Below the pieces are notes generated by a model, which saw only the letters and a list, made by a program, of their open reading frames with translations, did not search any database and was not told the origin of the DNA. 64,000 nucleotides of DNA, taken from Amphimedon queenslandica (Eukaryota; Porifera; Demospongiae; Haplosclerida; Niphatidae). Both the position numbers and the translations under genes were made by a program. Below, in pieces: positions 1-18,271 of this stretch (position 1 is the stretch's first letter; each line of letters begins with the position of its first letter). Where the stretch lies: assembly GCF_000090795.2 (NCBI RefSeq), contig NW_003546264.1, forward strand, positions 65,366 through 129,365, given 5' to 3'.

Positions 1-837
1 TTCATGTCATTTCAGGAGTTTAGGTACTAACATGTACAATGTATCCTCCATTTTGTATCTGTAATTATAGAGAGATGGTTAGAGATATCTTTATATTTAA
101 AAACCAACTCAACGAAAAGACTTTTGAAAAATCCCTGATCGACAACTGGAAGTAATAATAACACTTGCTGTTAATAGCCTGTTATTATTACTAATTGATA
201 TTTTAGAGTTTTTGGTGTTACGGAAAGCCATGGTCTTTCCATGAGCAAGTTCCTTACGATAGTGGGACAGCTCAAGTTCCGAGGTACTTCAGTTTTGTTC
301 CGTCTGCCCCAGAGCCCAGTCAAGCACCAAACTGACCCTTACAATATCCCAGAGAGACCAAACTGTCCTTCTCCTTGCCCCTCCCCCTTTAATGTAAAGC
401 TGAGGCCAATCAGACCAAAGGAACCTCAAACTGATGATGAACACATGGAAGTATCTTTGAACGATACCAGTATATGTATGTATTAGCAGCTGCTAATGTT
501 AAAATTATCTTCTTAATAGTTAGTGGTTCCGACAAACCAGCAACTGGTCCTATGTCTGCTACTGACTCTAACGACCTTGGGTTCACCATAGCAACCCACT
601 CTGTCAAGGTACCCTACACCACCATATCTGCCATTTTAAGTAACCAGCTGCTCCCTTCCTCCATTAGGTGAAGAGGAGTGGTGCCCTCTCTGACGTTACC
701 ACCATATGGGACCTTGTGGGTACTGAAGCTGTATCAGGGACAGTGAGGGACCTGTTGGACCCTCACAAACCGTCTTTTGATAGACTCCCCTCCATCAAAG
801 CATTTGATAAAGTAAGGGAAGGATAATGTGGACCTGT

Positions 838-880
<43 letters not shown>

Positions 881-2934
881 TTAATTTATTTATTTATTTA
901 TTTATTTATTATTGTTCTAGGCCTCAAAGTCTAACGAGATGCTTTCTGGTTTGCGTTATTTTGAACACGCCCTCAGAGATGATGGGCGGGGCCGAGCTAA
1001 AGCCGGTTTCTCGTGGGGCGCTATTGATATGGGATCAGTCGCCAGGTGCTTCTTGACCATCTGCTCTCAAGCAGTCGATATATTCGCTAATGAGAACAGA
1101 CTGTTACCTGTAAAATCACCCTGCTACGTATTAGGTATACCGCTAGTATATTATTAGTATATTATTAGTATATTATTACAGGTGATCTTCATGGTAATTT
1201 TCATGATTTGATATGTTTTGAGAAGGTTTTGTGGCGCATGGGCCCTATACTGACACCTGCTTCATTCATGTTCCTTGGGGACTATGTTGATAGGGGGGAC
1301 TTTGGATTTGAGGTTCAGTATATTAATAGTATATTAATAGTATATTATTAGTATATTATTTGTATTCATTAGGTCATTTCCTATTTGTTTGCTCAGAAGT
1401 TGTTGATGCCCTCAAAGTTTCTCCTCATCCGAGGGAACCACGAGATAAGATCAGTACAAGAGTCCTTCACTTATAAAACGTAATGACTCTCCATTTTACA
1501 TTGCTCCACCTCCTTTCCTTCCCTCCAGTGAGTGTTATCATAAGTTTGGTGAGTCATTGGGTGAGGAAGTTTGGGAGGCAACTAACACTGTCTTTGATGC
1601 TATGCCAGTTGCAGCTGTCATTGATGAAAAGGTTCACATTATTAACTTTTATTTATTTATTTTATTGTTATTAGGTGTTTTGTGTTCATGGTGGTATACC
1701 ACACCCTTCTCATGGGGGCGGGTACATATCAGCCATTAATGACATACCCAATCATTTACCTGAGCCAGCAGAAGGCTCTCCTCTAGCCTGGGACATCATG
1801 TGGAATGACCCAATCAGGTAACTCTCACTCTTAAAGTAGTTGCTCCAAAATCGGACAAAAGTCCCTGTACTATAGTACATGGTCTCGGGCCAAATTTTGC
1901 CAAAAATGGAAAGTAGAGAATTCTCCATTTTTATTACATTTTCTGATACATATACATGTTCTTATGTTGTGTAGAAAGTTTGAGCTGATTCCGATCAAAA
2001 TTGAATTTTTTACAAATTTTTTTAATTGCTCCAAAATCGGACAAAAGTCCCTGTACTATAGTACATGGTCTCGGGCCAAATCTTGCCAAAAATGGAAAGT
2101 AGAGAATTCTCCATTTTTATTACATTTTCTGATACATATACATGTTCTTATGTTGTGTAGAAAGTTTGAGCTAATTCCGATCAAAATTGGATTTTTAATG
2201 AATTTTTAAAGTTTCTCCAAAATCGGACAAAAGTCCCTGTACTATAGTATATGGTCTCGGGCCGAATTTTGCCAAAAATAGAAAGTAGAGATGATTTTTA
2301 TTACATTTTCTGATACATATGCATGTTCTTATGTTGTGTAGAAAGTTTGAACTAATTCCGATCAAAATTATATTTTTTACAAATTTTTAAAGTTGCTCCA
2401 AAATTGAACAAAAGTCCCTGTACTATAGTACATGGTCTCGGGCCAAATTTTGCCAAAAATGGAAAGGAGAGAATTCTCCATTTTTATTACATTTCCTGAT
2501 ACATTTCTTGTTATTTTAGGAAGGAAGATGAAGACAATGATGATTCTCTAAGGACGGAACTGGTCGGTAATGAAGGTTTCATTGATAATGACTCAAGAGG
2601 CACTGGACACATGTTCAGGTTAATTAAAACTTATAATTTTATTCATTTATTTATTTATTTATAGTTCTGATGCCTTGGATTCTTTCCTAAGGCGGAACAA
2701 TCTCTCCCATGTGATTAGGGCCCATGAAGTGAAGGAGACAGGCTTTCAGGTAACATAAGAGTATATTAATAGACACTTGTCATCATCAGTTTGTTTGTTT
2801 GTTAGTTGCAACAAAATGGCCGCCTCCTAACAGTGTTTTCGTCCTCTCATTATTGTGGCTCTACTAATGAAGCTGCTTGTGTACTCGTTGATAACAAGAA
2901 AATTAGGACAATTCGTCTGGACACACGATCATAA
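1..2934 (+). CDS. PPP-family serine/threonine phosphatase with a long N-terminal region (5' partial)
   Basis: Multi-exon gene entering from the left edge. Exons that join in frame include about 69-152, 207-469, 520-608, 668-811 and 921-1132, then the catalytic exons up to a TAA at 2932-2934. The catalytic part shows the PPP metal-binding motifs in order: [18 protein letters not shown], then CVHGG and a late H in IRAHE, so it should be a metal-dependent protein phosphatase. The last residues read RLDTRS with no PP1 or PP2A type tail. Upstream lie about 250 residues that I cannot assign to a domain (start of the visible part: [16 protein letters not shown]). The intron after the DIMWNDPIR segment carries about 3.6 copies of the 186-bp intron repeat. 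Family membership is certain; the subfamily and substrate are not known to me, and the true start lies outside the window. Confidence 0.88.
836..910. repeat. (TTTA)n microsatellite in an intron
   Basis: About 75 bases of TTTA units with one interruption (TTAA). It ends just before the 3' splice site of the exon that starts at 921, and may act as its T-rich tract. Confidence 0.95.
1839..2505 (+). repeat. 186-bp intron repeat, about 3.6 tandem copies in the phosphatase intron
   Basis: Successive units begin with TGCTCCAAAATCGG-like sequence near 1841, 2027, 2213 and 2394, so the period is about 181-186 bp. Each unit holds a GTACTATAGTAC palindrome, a TGGAGAATTCTCCA palindrome (decayed in some copies) and ends near TTATGTTGTGTAG. 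The array starts about 20 bases after the 5' splice site and runs to within 25 bases of the 3' splice site, so it makes up nearly the whole intron. It is in the same orientation as the gene. Confidence 0.9.
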
Positions 2935-2963
2935 TTATTAACCCATTATTGTTATTATTATTA

Positions 2964-3003
<40 letters not shown>

Positions 3004-3186
3004 ATTATTTCTATCGCTATGCTATTTTTGACTCCTCCTACTTTATATCCCTCCCTTACTCTTACTAAATTAAAGCAATACCCATTCACTCAATTAATTA
3101 ATGTACAACTATTAATTATTTTGCCGTATAGTTCTATATTCTAATTATATGAATATTTGTTTGAAGTGAATAATTTTTAAAACAAA

Positions 3187-4563
3187 ATGGCGGCAAACAG
3201 CAAGTCCTCTTCTTCTCCTGTCAATCTCTCCAGCGAGTGGTTAGAGCTGGAGAGTGATCCCGGTCTCTTTACTCTCCTCATTCAGGACTTTGGAGTGTCC
3301 GGAGTTAAAGTGGAGGAGCTTTATGATGTCAATGCTCAGGAGTTCCGTGGGGGCGTGTACGGGTTCGTGTTCCTGTTCCAGTGGGTGGAGGAGAGACGAG
3401 CAAGGAAGAAGACCTTCCTTAATGATGACTGCTTCGTGACGGAGCCATCAGTACTGAGGAACATGTTCTTTGCACACCAAATTGTAACAAATTCTTGTGC
3501 CACCCACGCACTATTAAGTATATTGCTTAATTGTGAGGGGGAGGGGCTTGATTTAGGTCACACCCTCCCTCTTTTGAAGGAGTTTTGTCATAATTTGGAT
3601 CCGGAGGCAAGAGGTTATGCAATAGGGAACATGCCGGATTTAGCCACTGCTCACAACAGACACGCTCGACCTGAAGTAGTTAGACCCAGCCCACCTCCAT
3701 CCAAAAGGGGCGTAGTCTTGGCAGCCACACCCTCCTACTTATCGGAAACCTACCACTTTGTTAGTTTTGTCCCGATTGGGGAGAGGCTGTTCGAATTAGA
3801 CGGATTGAAGGAGTGGCCAATCGACCATGGTCCCTGGGCGGAGTCTGAACACTGGACAGACCTGTTTAAAAGGATAATAACTCGACGACTGAACGAAGGA
3901 GACGGAATACAGTTCAACCTCATGGCACTCATACCAGATCCACTTCCTCAACTATCGGAGGACCTTCAGCGATACCACAGCAGGGAGAGAAGACTGTTGG
4001 ACACTGCTTATGGCCTAGCTAGGGAAAGAGTACTGGGAAAGAAGATTAGCAGTGAAGACTCAATCATTGACGTGGAAAATATCTCTGATGAGAAGGAACC
4101 CCAACCTCCTCCTTCTGCTAGTAATGAAGAAGAAGGGAGGTCATGTTTGAATGAAAGTGATTTGAATAAGAAGATTGGAGACCTCCTTCAGACCATATCA
4201 TCCTCTACTGGTCAGGGCAGCTGTTCCGAGACTAACAGTTTAGAACTCGTTGTGAAAGATATCACTGAGAACAGGAGCCTTCTCTTCTCGGCTAAAAGAA
4301 GATTTACTGAAGAACTTGAAAGCAGAGAAAGGTATCGGGTTGAGGCTGATAGAAGGACTCACGATTATGATCGGTTCTTTGGAGAATACTTTAAAAACCT
4401 GGCAGCACATAAGCTCCTTCCACAAAGGATGTTGGAGGGAAGGAGGAACAACCGGAGGAGCCACAAGAGAGGACGAGGGAAGAAACTAACAACAGCTGCA
4501 ACTAAAAACAAAACAATAACTAACGGAAGTAACAACAGCACTGGACACTCTGTCTATTACTGA
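3187..4563 (+). CDS. BAP1: BAP1/calypso-type ubiquitin C-terminal hydrolase, intronless
   Basis: A single 458-residue open frame. The UCH catalytic domain occupies roughly residues 15-240. The oxyanion Gln98 and nucleophile Cys104 lie in [14 protein letters not shown], His190 in YHFVSFVPI and Asp205 in [17 protein letters not shown], so the catalytic set is complete. Residues about 350-435 match the UCH37-like domain ([10 protein letters not shown]), and a basic tail rich in R and K follows, as in BAP1, where it binds nucleosomes. In animals BAP1 pairs with ASXL proteins and removes ubiquitin from histone H2A K119. The protein is much shorter than vertebrate BAP1 and close in size to insect calypso; the long disordered middle with the HCF1-binding NHNY motif is absent. 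It has no introns, unlike its large neighbours. The start ATG follows AACAAA and matches a MAAN-type N-terminus. Confidence 0.93.
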   Translation: MAANSKSSSSPVNLSSEWLELESDPGLFTLLIQDFGVSGVKVEELYDVNAQEFRGGVYGFVFLFQWVEERRARKKTFLNDDCFVTEPSVLRNMFFAHQIVTNSCATHALLSILLNCEGEGLDLGHTLPLLKEFCHNLDPEARGYAIGNMPDLATAHNRHARPEVVRPSPPPSKRGVVLAATPSYLSETYHFVSFVPIGERLFELDGLKEWPIDHGPWAESEHWTDLFKRIITRRLNEGDGIQFNLMALIPDPLPQLSEDLQRYHSRERRLLDTAYGLARERVLGKKISSEDSIIDVENISDEKEPQPPPSASNEEEGRSCLNESDLNKKIGDLLQTISSSTGQGSCSETNSLELVVKDITENRSLLFSAKRRFTEELESRERYRVEADRRTHDYDRFFGEYFKNLAAHKLLPQRMLEGRRNNRRSHKRGRGKKLTTAATKNKTITNGSNNSTGHSVYY

Positions 4564-4847
4564 ATTAATGTGTAGTCTCAATTGTACACTATAAGTTTAT
4601 TGTTTATAATGAAGTTCAATTTACTGATCGGAATCAGCTCACACAAGTACATCTATATGCATCAGGGAATACACTACCAGTCACTTTTGATGAAATGAGT
4701 TAATTGGTTTACAATGGTCGTTAACAATAAAAGGGGTGTGGCATAATACTACTAATAAAACTAATGAAAACTAACAAAGCAGCTAATGAAATATCCTAAA
4801 CTAGTTAATTAATAGTTATTAAGATCAACAAGGAGGCGTGGCCAGAA
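4564..4847. other. Tail-to-tail spacer between BAP1 and beta-adaptin
   Basis: A 284-base 3' UTR region shared by two convergent genes. A decayed antisense fragment of the 186-bp repeat lies at about 4622-4670 (GATCGGAATCAGCTCA, then TATGCATCAG). It is the only clear copy I found outside an intron, although it probably lies in a 3' UTR. Confidence 0.6.
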
Positions 4848-6293
4848 CTACTGACTCAAAATGGCGTCAAGAGAAGACTGGACCAAAGGAACAACATTCA
4901 TAGCATTAGTCTTGAGAGACAACTAAATGAATAAATAGATGTAAATTAATAAAACTAAATAAATAAATCTTACTGTAGTCTGTCCATTTCTAAGTATCTT
5001 CAGTTCCCCTAGGACAGTGAGTCCATTTATCAGCTTAGTAGACACATACAGTAGCACCTGCTCATAAAATAATATTTAAATAGTTCAAATACCAAAAACC
5101 CGTCAAACCTGCATATCCTCTCCAACCGTACGCTCAGCAATAATGAAGACATTGTTGGCCTCAAGTTTAGTTTTAACTGAGTCAAGATCTGCCAAAGGAT
5201 AGCTGAGAGTTTTCTGGACCTCATTAGACGAAGGCAACTCTTTCCAAGAGGAGAGGAACACTTTACGATCTGAAGTAATGAATCAATAATGAATCAAGAA
5301 TGAATCAATAATGAACTCAAACTCATTGCCAATACTCACCCATCTTCCCATCTTCAACAAACAGTGTGTAGGCGGGAATATTGCAGCTGAAATAAAACAC
5401 GCCCACATTGTTCTTGACAGCAACCTGAAGGAGATCAAGAGGATTCATTAGCATCACCACACCTCCTACAAGTAATAAGAACATTATTATTATTATTATT
5501 ATTATTAACTAACCAGTAACCAGTTCAAGAGATGTGTTAAATGGCTGGTTAGGAAAGAGAGGGCTTTGGACATACAGCTGGGCAGCAGGAGCCAATCCAA
5601 AACTAGAAGAAAGATTAAACCAGTTACTAAAACAAGTATTTCAAACCTGTTTTTGTTGAACTGGATAGCAAAGTCAGACATGGGCCCCAGTGCTTTGTTA
5701 GTGAAGGTGGCGTCTAGAAATACTTTACCGTTTCTTCGAGCAAAAGTACCCGATATCTCAAGACCTTTCCCTTGAGTGCTATTGAGCCAAACCTACAGTA
5801 AAGAGACAGAGCCATCTTTAACATGAAGCTCTCTCTCTCTCATATCATTACTGTTTTAGGTGCTACTAAGTTGTTTGGTTGAGGAGCTGGGGCAGATAAG
5901 GAGAAGAAGTCCATACCCAGCCCTGCCATTGAGGCTGGGGGCGGGGCCGTCACCATACCACCACCAAGAGGACCACCCAACTAGTGATGAGCATTAATTA
6001 GAGTATAGAGGGTGTGGCTTACTTGAAGACCTCCTATTCCACCAGATAACATATCAAACTCTGCCAAACCTCCTCCTCCTATGAATATAATTAATTATAA
6101 TTAATGACCACACACTTACCACCGATAGTGGGCGGGGCTGCATTATAAGAGGGTAAGTCAAGAGAGAGTAGGTCCCCGAGGAGGTCCCCAGTCCCAGGAT
6201 CCTGGGGGTCCTGGGGGGGCGTCGGCTGAGTATCACTAGACACTGCAGACAATTGCTCAGGAGGTTGATCCTCTGTAGTCTCTGACTCCGACC

Positions 6294-6376
<83 letters not shown>

Positions 6377-6377
6377 T

Positions 6378-6411
<34 letters not shown>

Positions 6412-9228
6412 AAATATTCACTTACTGCTGAGGTCTCTTGTCCAGTGTTATCTTCCTCACTGGTATCTTACCCTCCACAAAGGCTGAAGGAGGTTTGTGA
6501 TAAACTGAAGCTAAAGTTGAAATGTGACACAAGAGCTCGTCCAGAAGGGAGGGTTCCAGAAGGTCAGTCTCCTCCGATATGACAGGTTTCTCAGCTAGTA
6601 CCACCTCCTACAAGAGATAAGGATCATCAGTTGATTTAAAGGAACTGATGCCTCACCTTAGCAGCTGCTGGGTCAGTGGAGAGGAGTCTCCAGTATATGT
6701 AGCCTCTGTCCCGTAGGTCAGGGTTATCAGTGTCCTAGGGGTGGGGTAATGGGTGTGGTCAAGAGTGATCAGTACCTGAGTGGCTTTAGTGAGAACCATC
6801 TGAACCAGCTCTTGGGTTGTTGTTGGTTTCTTGAGAAAGAGTTTCACAACAGCTGTCAGTAGTTGGAGTTGAACCTTTAGATATGAATACTAACAGTATA
6901 TTCTCTAATTATAAGTACTTGAGGATTCTCGTCTTGAAACCCTTCAAGGAAGGAACCAAGTATTTCTTCAACTTCGTCAATTCTGTCACAATATTCTCCC
7001 AATATCCAAATCATTGATGCCCTGGGAGGAGTCAATAATGACAAACCACACCCCCCACTAATTACCTTGCATCAGGCTCATCAAGTGAGTCCAAGTTCTG
7101 ACAGAGTGTTGATATGATACCCTCGTACTGGTTTGGGTACTTACGGAAAATATCCTGTAACGATATAACTCAGTATAACTCAGTACACACCAGTAAACTA
7201 ACCTTGATAACAACAATGGCCTCCTGCACTACATAAGTCACTTTAGTCTGTATCAGATCCACTAGAGTGGAGACACACTTGTCAGCTGAAGACTGGGTTA
7301 ATTAATAATTGTTAATCAATCTATTATTATTAATTAATTAATTACTTCAACTTTAATGGCACAGCGTCCAATGGCACGAACTGACTTACGAACAAAATCT
7401 ACATCAACTTCAGTCGCATACCTAAAATAATAATAATAATATTTAATAATTAATAATACATTAATAATGTTGTACATGTACATATACATGTTCTTATGTT
7501 GTGTAGAAAGTTTAAACTACAAAATTGAATTTAAAAAAATTTTTTTTAAAGTTGCTCCAAAATCGGGTAGAAGTCCCTGTACTATAGTACATGGTCTCAA
7601 AAAAGGAGAGAATTCTCCACTTTTATTAGATACATCCCTTGATATAATGTGCATTGGTGCATCATGTACTTACTCTTTAAGTTCTGATAGGATGCTTGAA
7701 ATGTTTTGTGAAGTACAGAGTCGTATCATGACATCCAGTTTCTCCAGCTTCACGTATATCGGGTCGTTGTACTTAACAAAGAAAACCTTAATCTCATCAC
7801 GAAGGATCTCGGGGCTAAAGGGGAGGAGCCATTAATTAATATTCATAGCTTATTAATATTCATAGCTCACCGTTTCTGAACTATAAGATTAATGTTCCTC
7901 AATGCTACGTACTGTATCTCAGCTTCAGTTGACAACAACGTAACTATTAATAAACCACACCCATCAATAATCAACCACGCCTAGTAATTAAACATACCAA
8001 GGGGCGGGGCTAGTTTACGTGTGAGTCCTTGTAGGTAGCCGGAGTCTTGAGGTAGTATATCCATCATTTGCATGAGAACCTGTTAATTAACCATCAACCA
8101 ATAACTATTAATAACTAAACGTACTTTAACTGCCGAAAGGACAACAGCTGCATTAGCATGAGATAATCTAGGAGTGACCCTCTCACAAATACTGAATTAA
8201 TTAATCAATCAATCAATCAATCAATTAATAGGATATGTACATGTACCTTTGAGCCTCCCTCTCCTCCGACGGGTGATAATTAGAAATAGAGTCCAGTATA
8301 AAGACTTGTCCCCATTCAGTGCACTCATTAAGAGCAGTCAGGAGTTTATTAATAGCAGGCGTGTCTAATTCCCCGAGATCAGCAGCTGCAGGAGACGTCT
8401 CGCTGATCTCAGCTAGAGAAGCAACAGCATTAGCAACGACCTATGAGGGAAGTGGGTGGAGTAGGTAGGTGTGGCTAACATGGTTACCATGGGAACAGAG
8501 TCTGAGAGTAGCTCCCTGAGTAGGTCAAGGAATCCCTGCTCTTCAACCAGTTGAGAGTTGATATCGTGTAACTTGGCAACACAGACTGCGGCTGTCTTCC
8601 TCACATAAGGATCCTCATCCTTATAAGGGAGGGAGGGGGAGGGGTCATTAATAGATATTCTCACTCTTACCTTTAAACATTTCCTCAGTGGGTCACAGAG
8701 ATATTCAGTTATTTTATCCACCCTGATACAACCCATCGTCCTAACGGCCAGTGCCCGAATGAGAGGATTAGGATCTTCACAATCCTAAGGAGTAACACAT
8801 GATCAACACATGATCACTAGTAATCATGAAACACTACTGACCCAATATACATGTAACACACTCAATTAAAGTACTAGCCCCTCCTCCTCGTTACCTTTGA
8901 GAATGTATTGACAGCTAATATTGCCAGGTCGGGCTGAGACTTGGCATAGTTCATGAGGTAGAGATAGACCAGCTTCTTGAGCTCAAGGTTGTCAGTTTGC
9001 ATGCAATTGACAATGTCAGGGAACAAGGAACTGACATCCTTCCCGACCGTCATGTTAGCAATGATCTTCTTGATGGCATCTTTCTTCTTATCTCTCTTGT
9101 CTCCCTGGAGGTCAGCTCTCAACTCTGCCAATTCACCTGTAAAGGAGAGAGAGTGTGTGTGTGGTTAAGGTACTACTAGTAGATACTCTACCTTTCTTTG
9201 TGGTAGTGAAGTATTTAGCGTCAGACAT
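4848..9228 (-). CDS. AP1B1: Beta subunit of clathrin adaptor AP-1/AP-2 (beta-adaptin)
   Basis: The minus-strand ATG at 9228 opens [12 protein letters not shown], the conserved beta-adaptin N-terminus, followed by many short exons. The trunk includes [39 protein letters not shown] and [16 protein letters not shown], nearly identical to vertebrate beta1/beta2. The hinge near 6150-6200 carries [12 protein letters not shown], a clathrin box of the LLNLD type. The ear ends with [20 protein letters not shown]; a GTAAGA donor then joins a last exon reading LSLKTNAM up to SLDAILSQ and a TAG at 4848-4850, matching the family C-terminus. The protein links cargo membranes to clathrin at the trans-Golgi/endosome or plasma membrane. 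Invertebrates commonly use one beta gene for both AP-1 and AP-2, so the symbol is a best guess within that pair. Confidence 0.93.
6296..6410. repeat. (AAT)n then (GAT)n microsatellite in a beta-adaptin intron
   Basis: About 80 bases of AAT units followed by about 35 bases of GAT units, sitting between the hinge exons. It has no coding role on either strand. Confidence 0.9.
7470..7660 (+). repeat. Single 186-bp intron repeat copy, antisense to beta-adaptin
   Basis: Plus-strand sequence contains the unit landmarks TTATGTTGTGTAGAAAG, GTTGCTCCAAAATCGG, CTATAGTACATGGTCTC and AGAATTCTCCA, with a short deletion after GGTCTC. It lies inside an intron of the minus-strand beta-adaptin gene, so it is antisense to the host gene. 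Confidence 0.85.
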
Positions 9229-9391
9229 GATGAGAGAAGGACAATATGAAGTAACTAAACAATAAAATAAAAATGGAGAGAGAGAGAGAGGGCGACTTAC
9301 CAGAACAAAAATGGGAGGGTAAAGAATCACGTGATCTAACCCAGCCCTTAATGCATCACGTGACCCAGTTGTGGGTGTGGTTAATTTCAAA
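9229..9391. promoter_or_regulatory. Bidirectional promoter of beta-adaptin and bL36m with two E-boxes
   Basis: The two start codons are 163 bases apart and point away from each other. The interval contains ATCACGTGAT at 9326-9335 and TCACGTGA at 9356-9363, each with a CACGTG core (9328-9333 and 9357-9362). TCACGTGA is the type of site bound by bHLH-zip factors of the MITF/TFEB and USF groups. Binding is inferred from sequence only. Confidence 0.6.
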
Positions 9392-9625
9392 ATGGCTGCC
9401 ATTACGAAGGTTCTGCCCAGGTACCTGACCCAAATGATTCCAAACCACAGGCTGGTACTCTCTCCTTTCCTGTGCCTCCAGGCCTGCTCCTATAAGACAG
9501 TCGCATCCCTTAAGCTCAGGTGTAGCTCGTGTCGCTTTGTAACAAGAAAGAAAAGAAGAAGAGTTGTGTGTTCAGCCAAACCAAAGCACAAGCAAACGGA
9601 GGGAAGGCCAAAAAATCACAGATAA
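9392..9625 (+). CDS. MRPL36: Mitochondrial large ribosomal subunit protein bL36m
   Basis: A one-exon gene of 77 codons plus stop. The C-terminal part, LKLRCSSCRFVTRKKRR then VVCSAKPKHKQTEGR, matches the bL36 core: two Cys in CSSC, a third Cys in VVCS and the His of KHKQ form the ribbon zinc site. About 35 N-terminal residues rich in basic and hydrophobic residues (MAAITKVLPRYLTQMIPNHR) are a plausible mitochondrial presequence. I chose the ATG at 9392; the frame also opens upstream, but only with a GTG. It shares a promoter with beta-adaptin and ends 237 bases before the convergent KSR stop. Confidence 0.9.
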   Translation: MAAITKVLPRYLTQMIPNHRLVLSPFLCLQACSYKTVASLKLRCSSCRFVTRKKRRRVVCSAKPKHKQTEGRPKNHR

Positions 9626-9861
9626 TTTAATAATTATTTTATAATATTCGTCATACAAAATAGCACGAAACAATTGACAAGAAAATAGACCAGAACATAA
9701 TAATAATGTGAATAATAGTAATAATAATAATAATAATAATAATCATGATTAAGAATAATAAAATGATGACAATGACAAGCTAGAAAGATGCGGTATCTTC
9801 CTGGGAAATTAAAAAACATGGCGGGTGTTTCCCAGGAAAACAGACAATAAAAGTATAATAC

Positions 9862-17519
<7,658 letters not shown>

Positions 17520-18271
17520 TAGGAGAGGAGAGGGAGGGGGATGTGTGTTAAAGTGAAGTAGGACTCCTTTTCAAGAGGATATGTAGCTGTTTTTAAAGAT
17601 GTCCACTGTCACTTTGATTTAAGTTATTAACATCACCACTTTAGACTGGGATCAGCTGGAATAGAGAGAGATAATAATTCTTTAGCTCTTTGAGAGAGAA
17701 AGAGAGAGAGAGAGAGAGTCCTTTAGTTCAGATAATGGTACAGTAGCCTGCCAATGCAGTCGGAAATGAACTGTGGGGAGTCCAGTCACTCTGTTTAGAC
17801 GGAGGGGGCAGAGCAAGAGATACAAGAGGAGACGACTATAGACGTGGGAGAGATAAGGGCCAGGAGCTAAACAGTGTGTGTATAATATATCCTGTTAGGC
17901 TATACTGGATCTGTCCTTTTGACAACCTTCAAAGAAGCAAAAATAACAGACAATTATGAGAGGGCGTGGTTTAGACTGGTATGAATATCATTAAAAAATA
18001 ATTGCGGTTTAGTAGGCGTGGTTTAACGAAAAATTGCGTTTTCTCATCATCATGATCTTGTACGATTAATTCTGTTGATGCTTTAAATGCTACAGGAGAC
18101 TCTAGTAGCTTGCAGTATTTCATTATTTAGCTTGCATTAGCTTGCAAAAGTGCATTAATACCTAAATATAAGATGAATACAAGCAACTTGAGCAAAATTT
18201 GGGTGGGGCTCAGCTGGCACTACAGCAATGATTATAATTATCTCCTTCTGGCCACGTGAAATAGTTTTAAA
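17520..18271. promoter_or_regulatory. Head-to-head spacer between KSR and DHX37
   Basis: 752 bases between two divergent start codons with no gene that I can support. It holds a GA-rich stretch near 17695-17720 and a CACGTG E-box at 18253-18258, only 13 bases before the DHX37 ATG. The E-box may sit in the DHX37 core promoter or 5' UTR. Confidence 0.6.

Noticed and set aside
9371-9391. Longer bL36m N-terminus
   Set aside because: It begins with GTG; the first ATG at 9392 gives a normal presequence.
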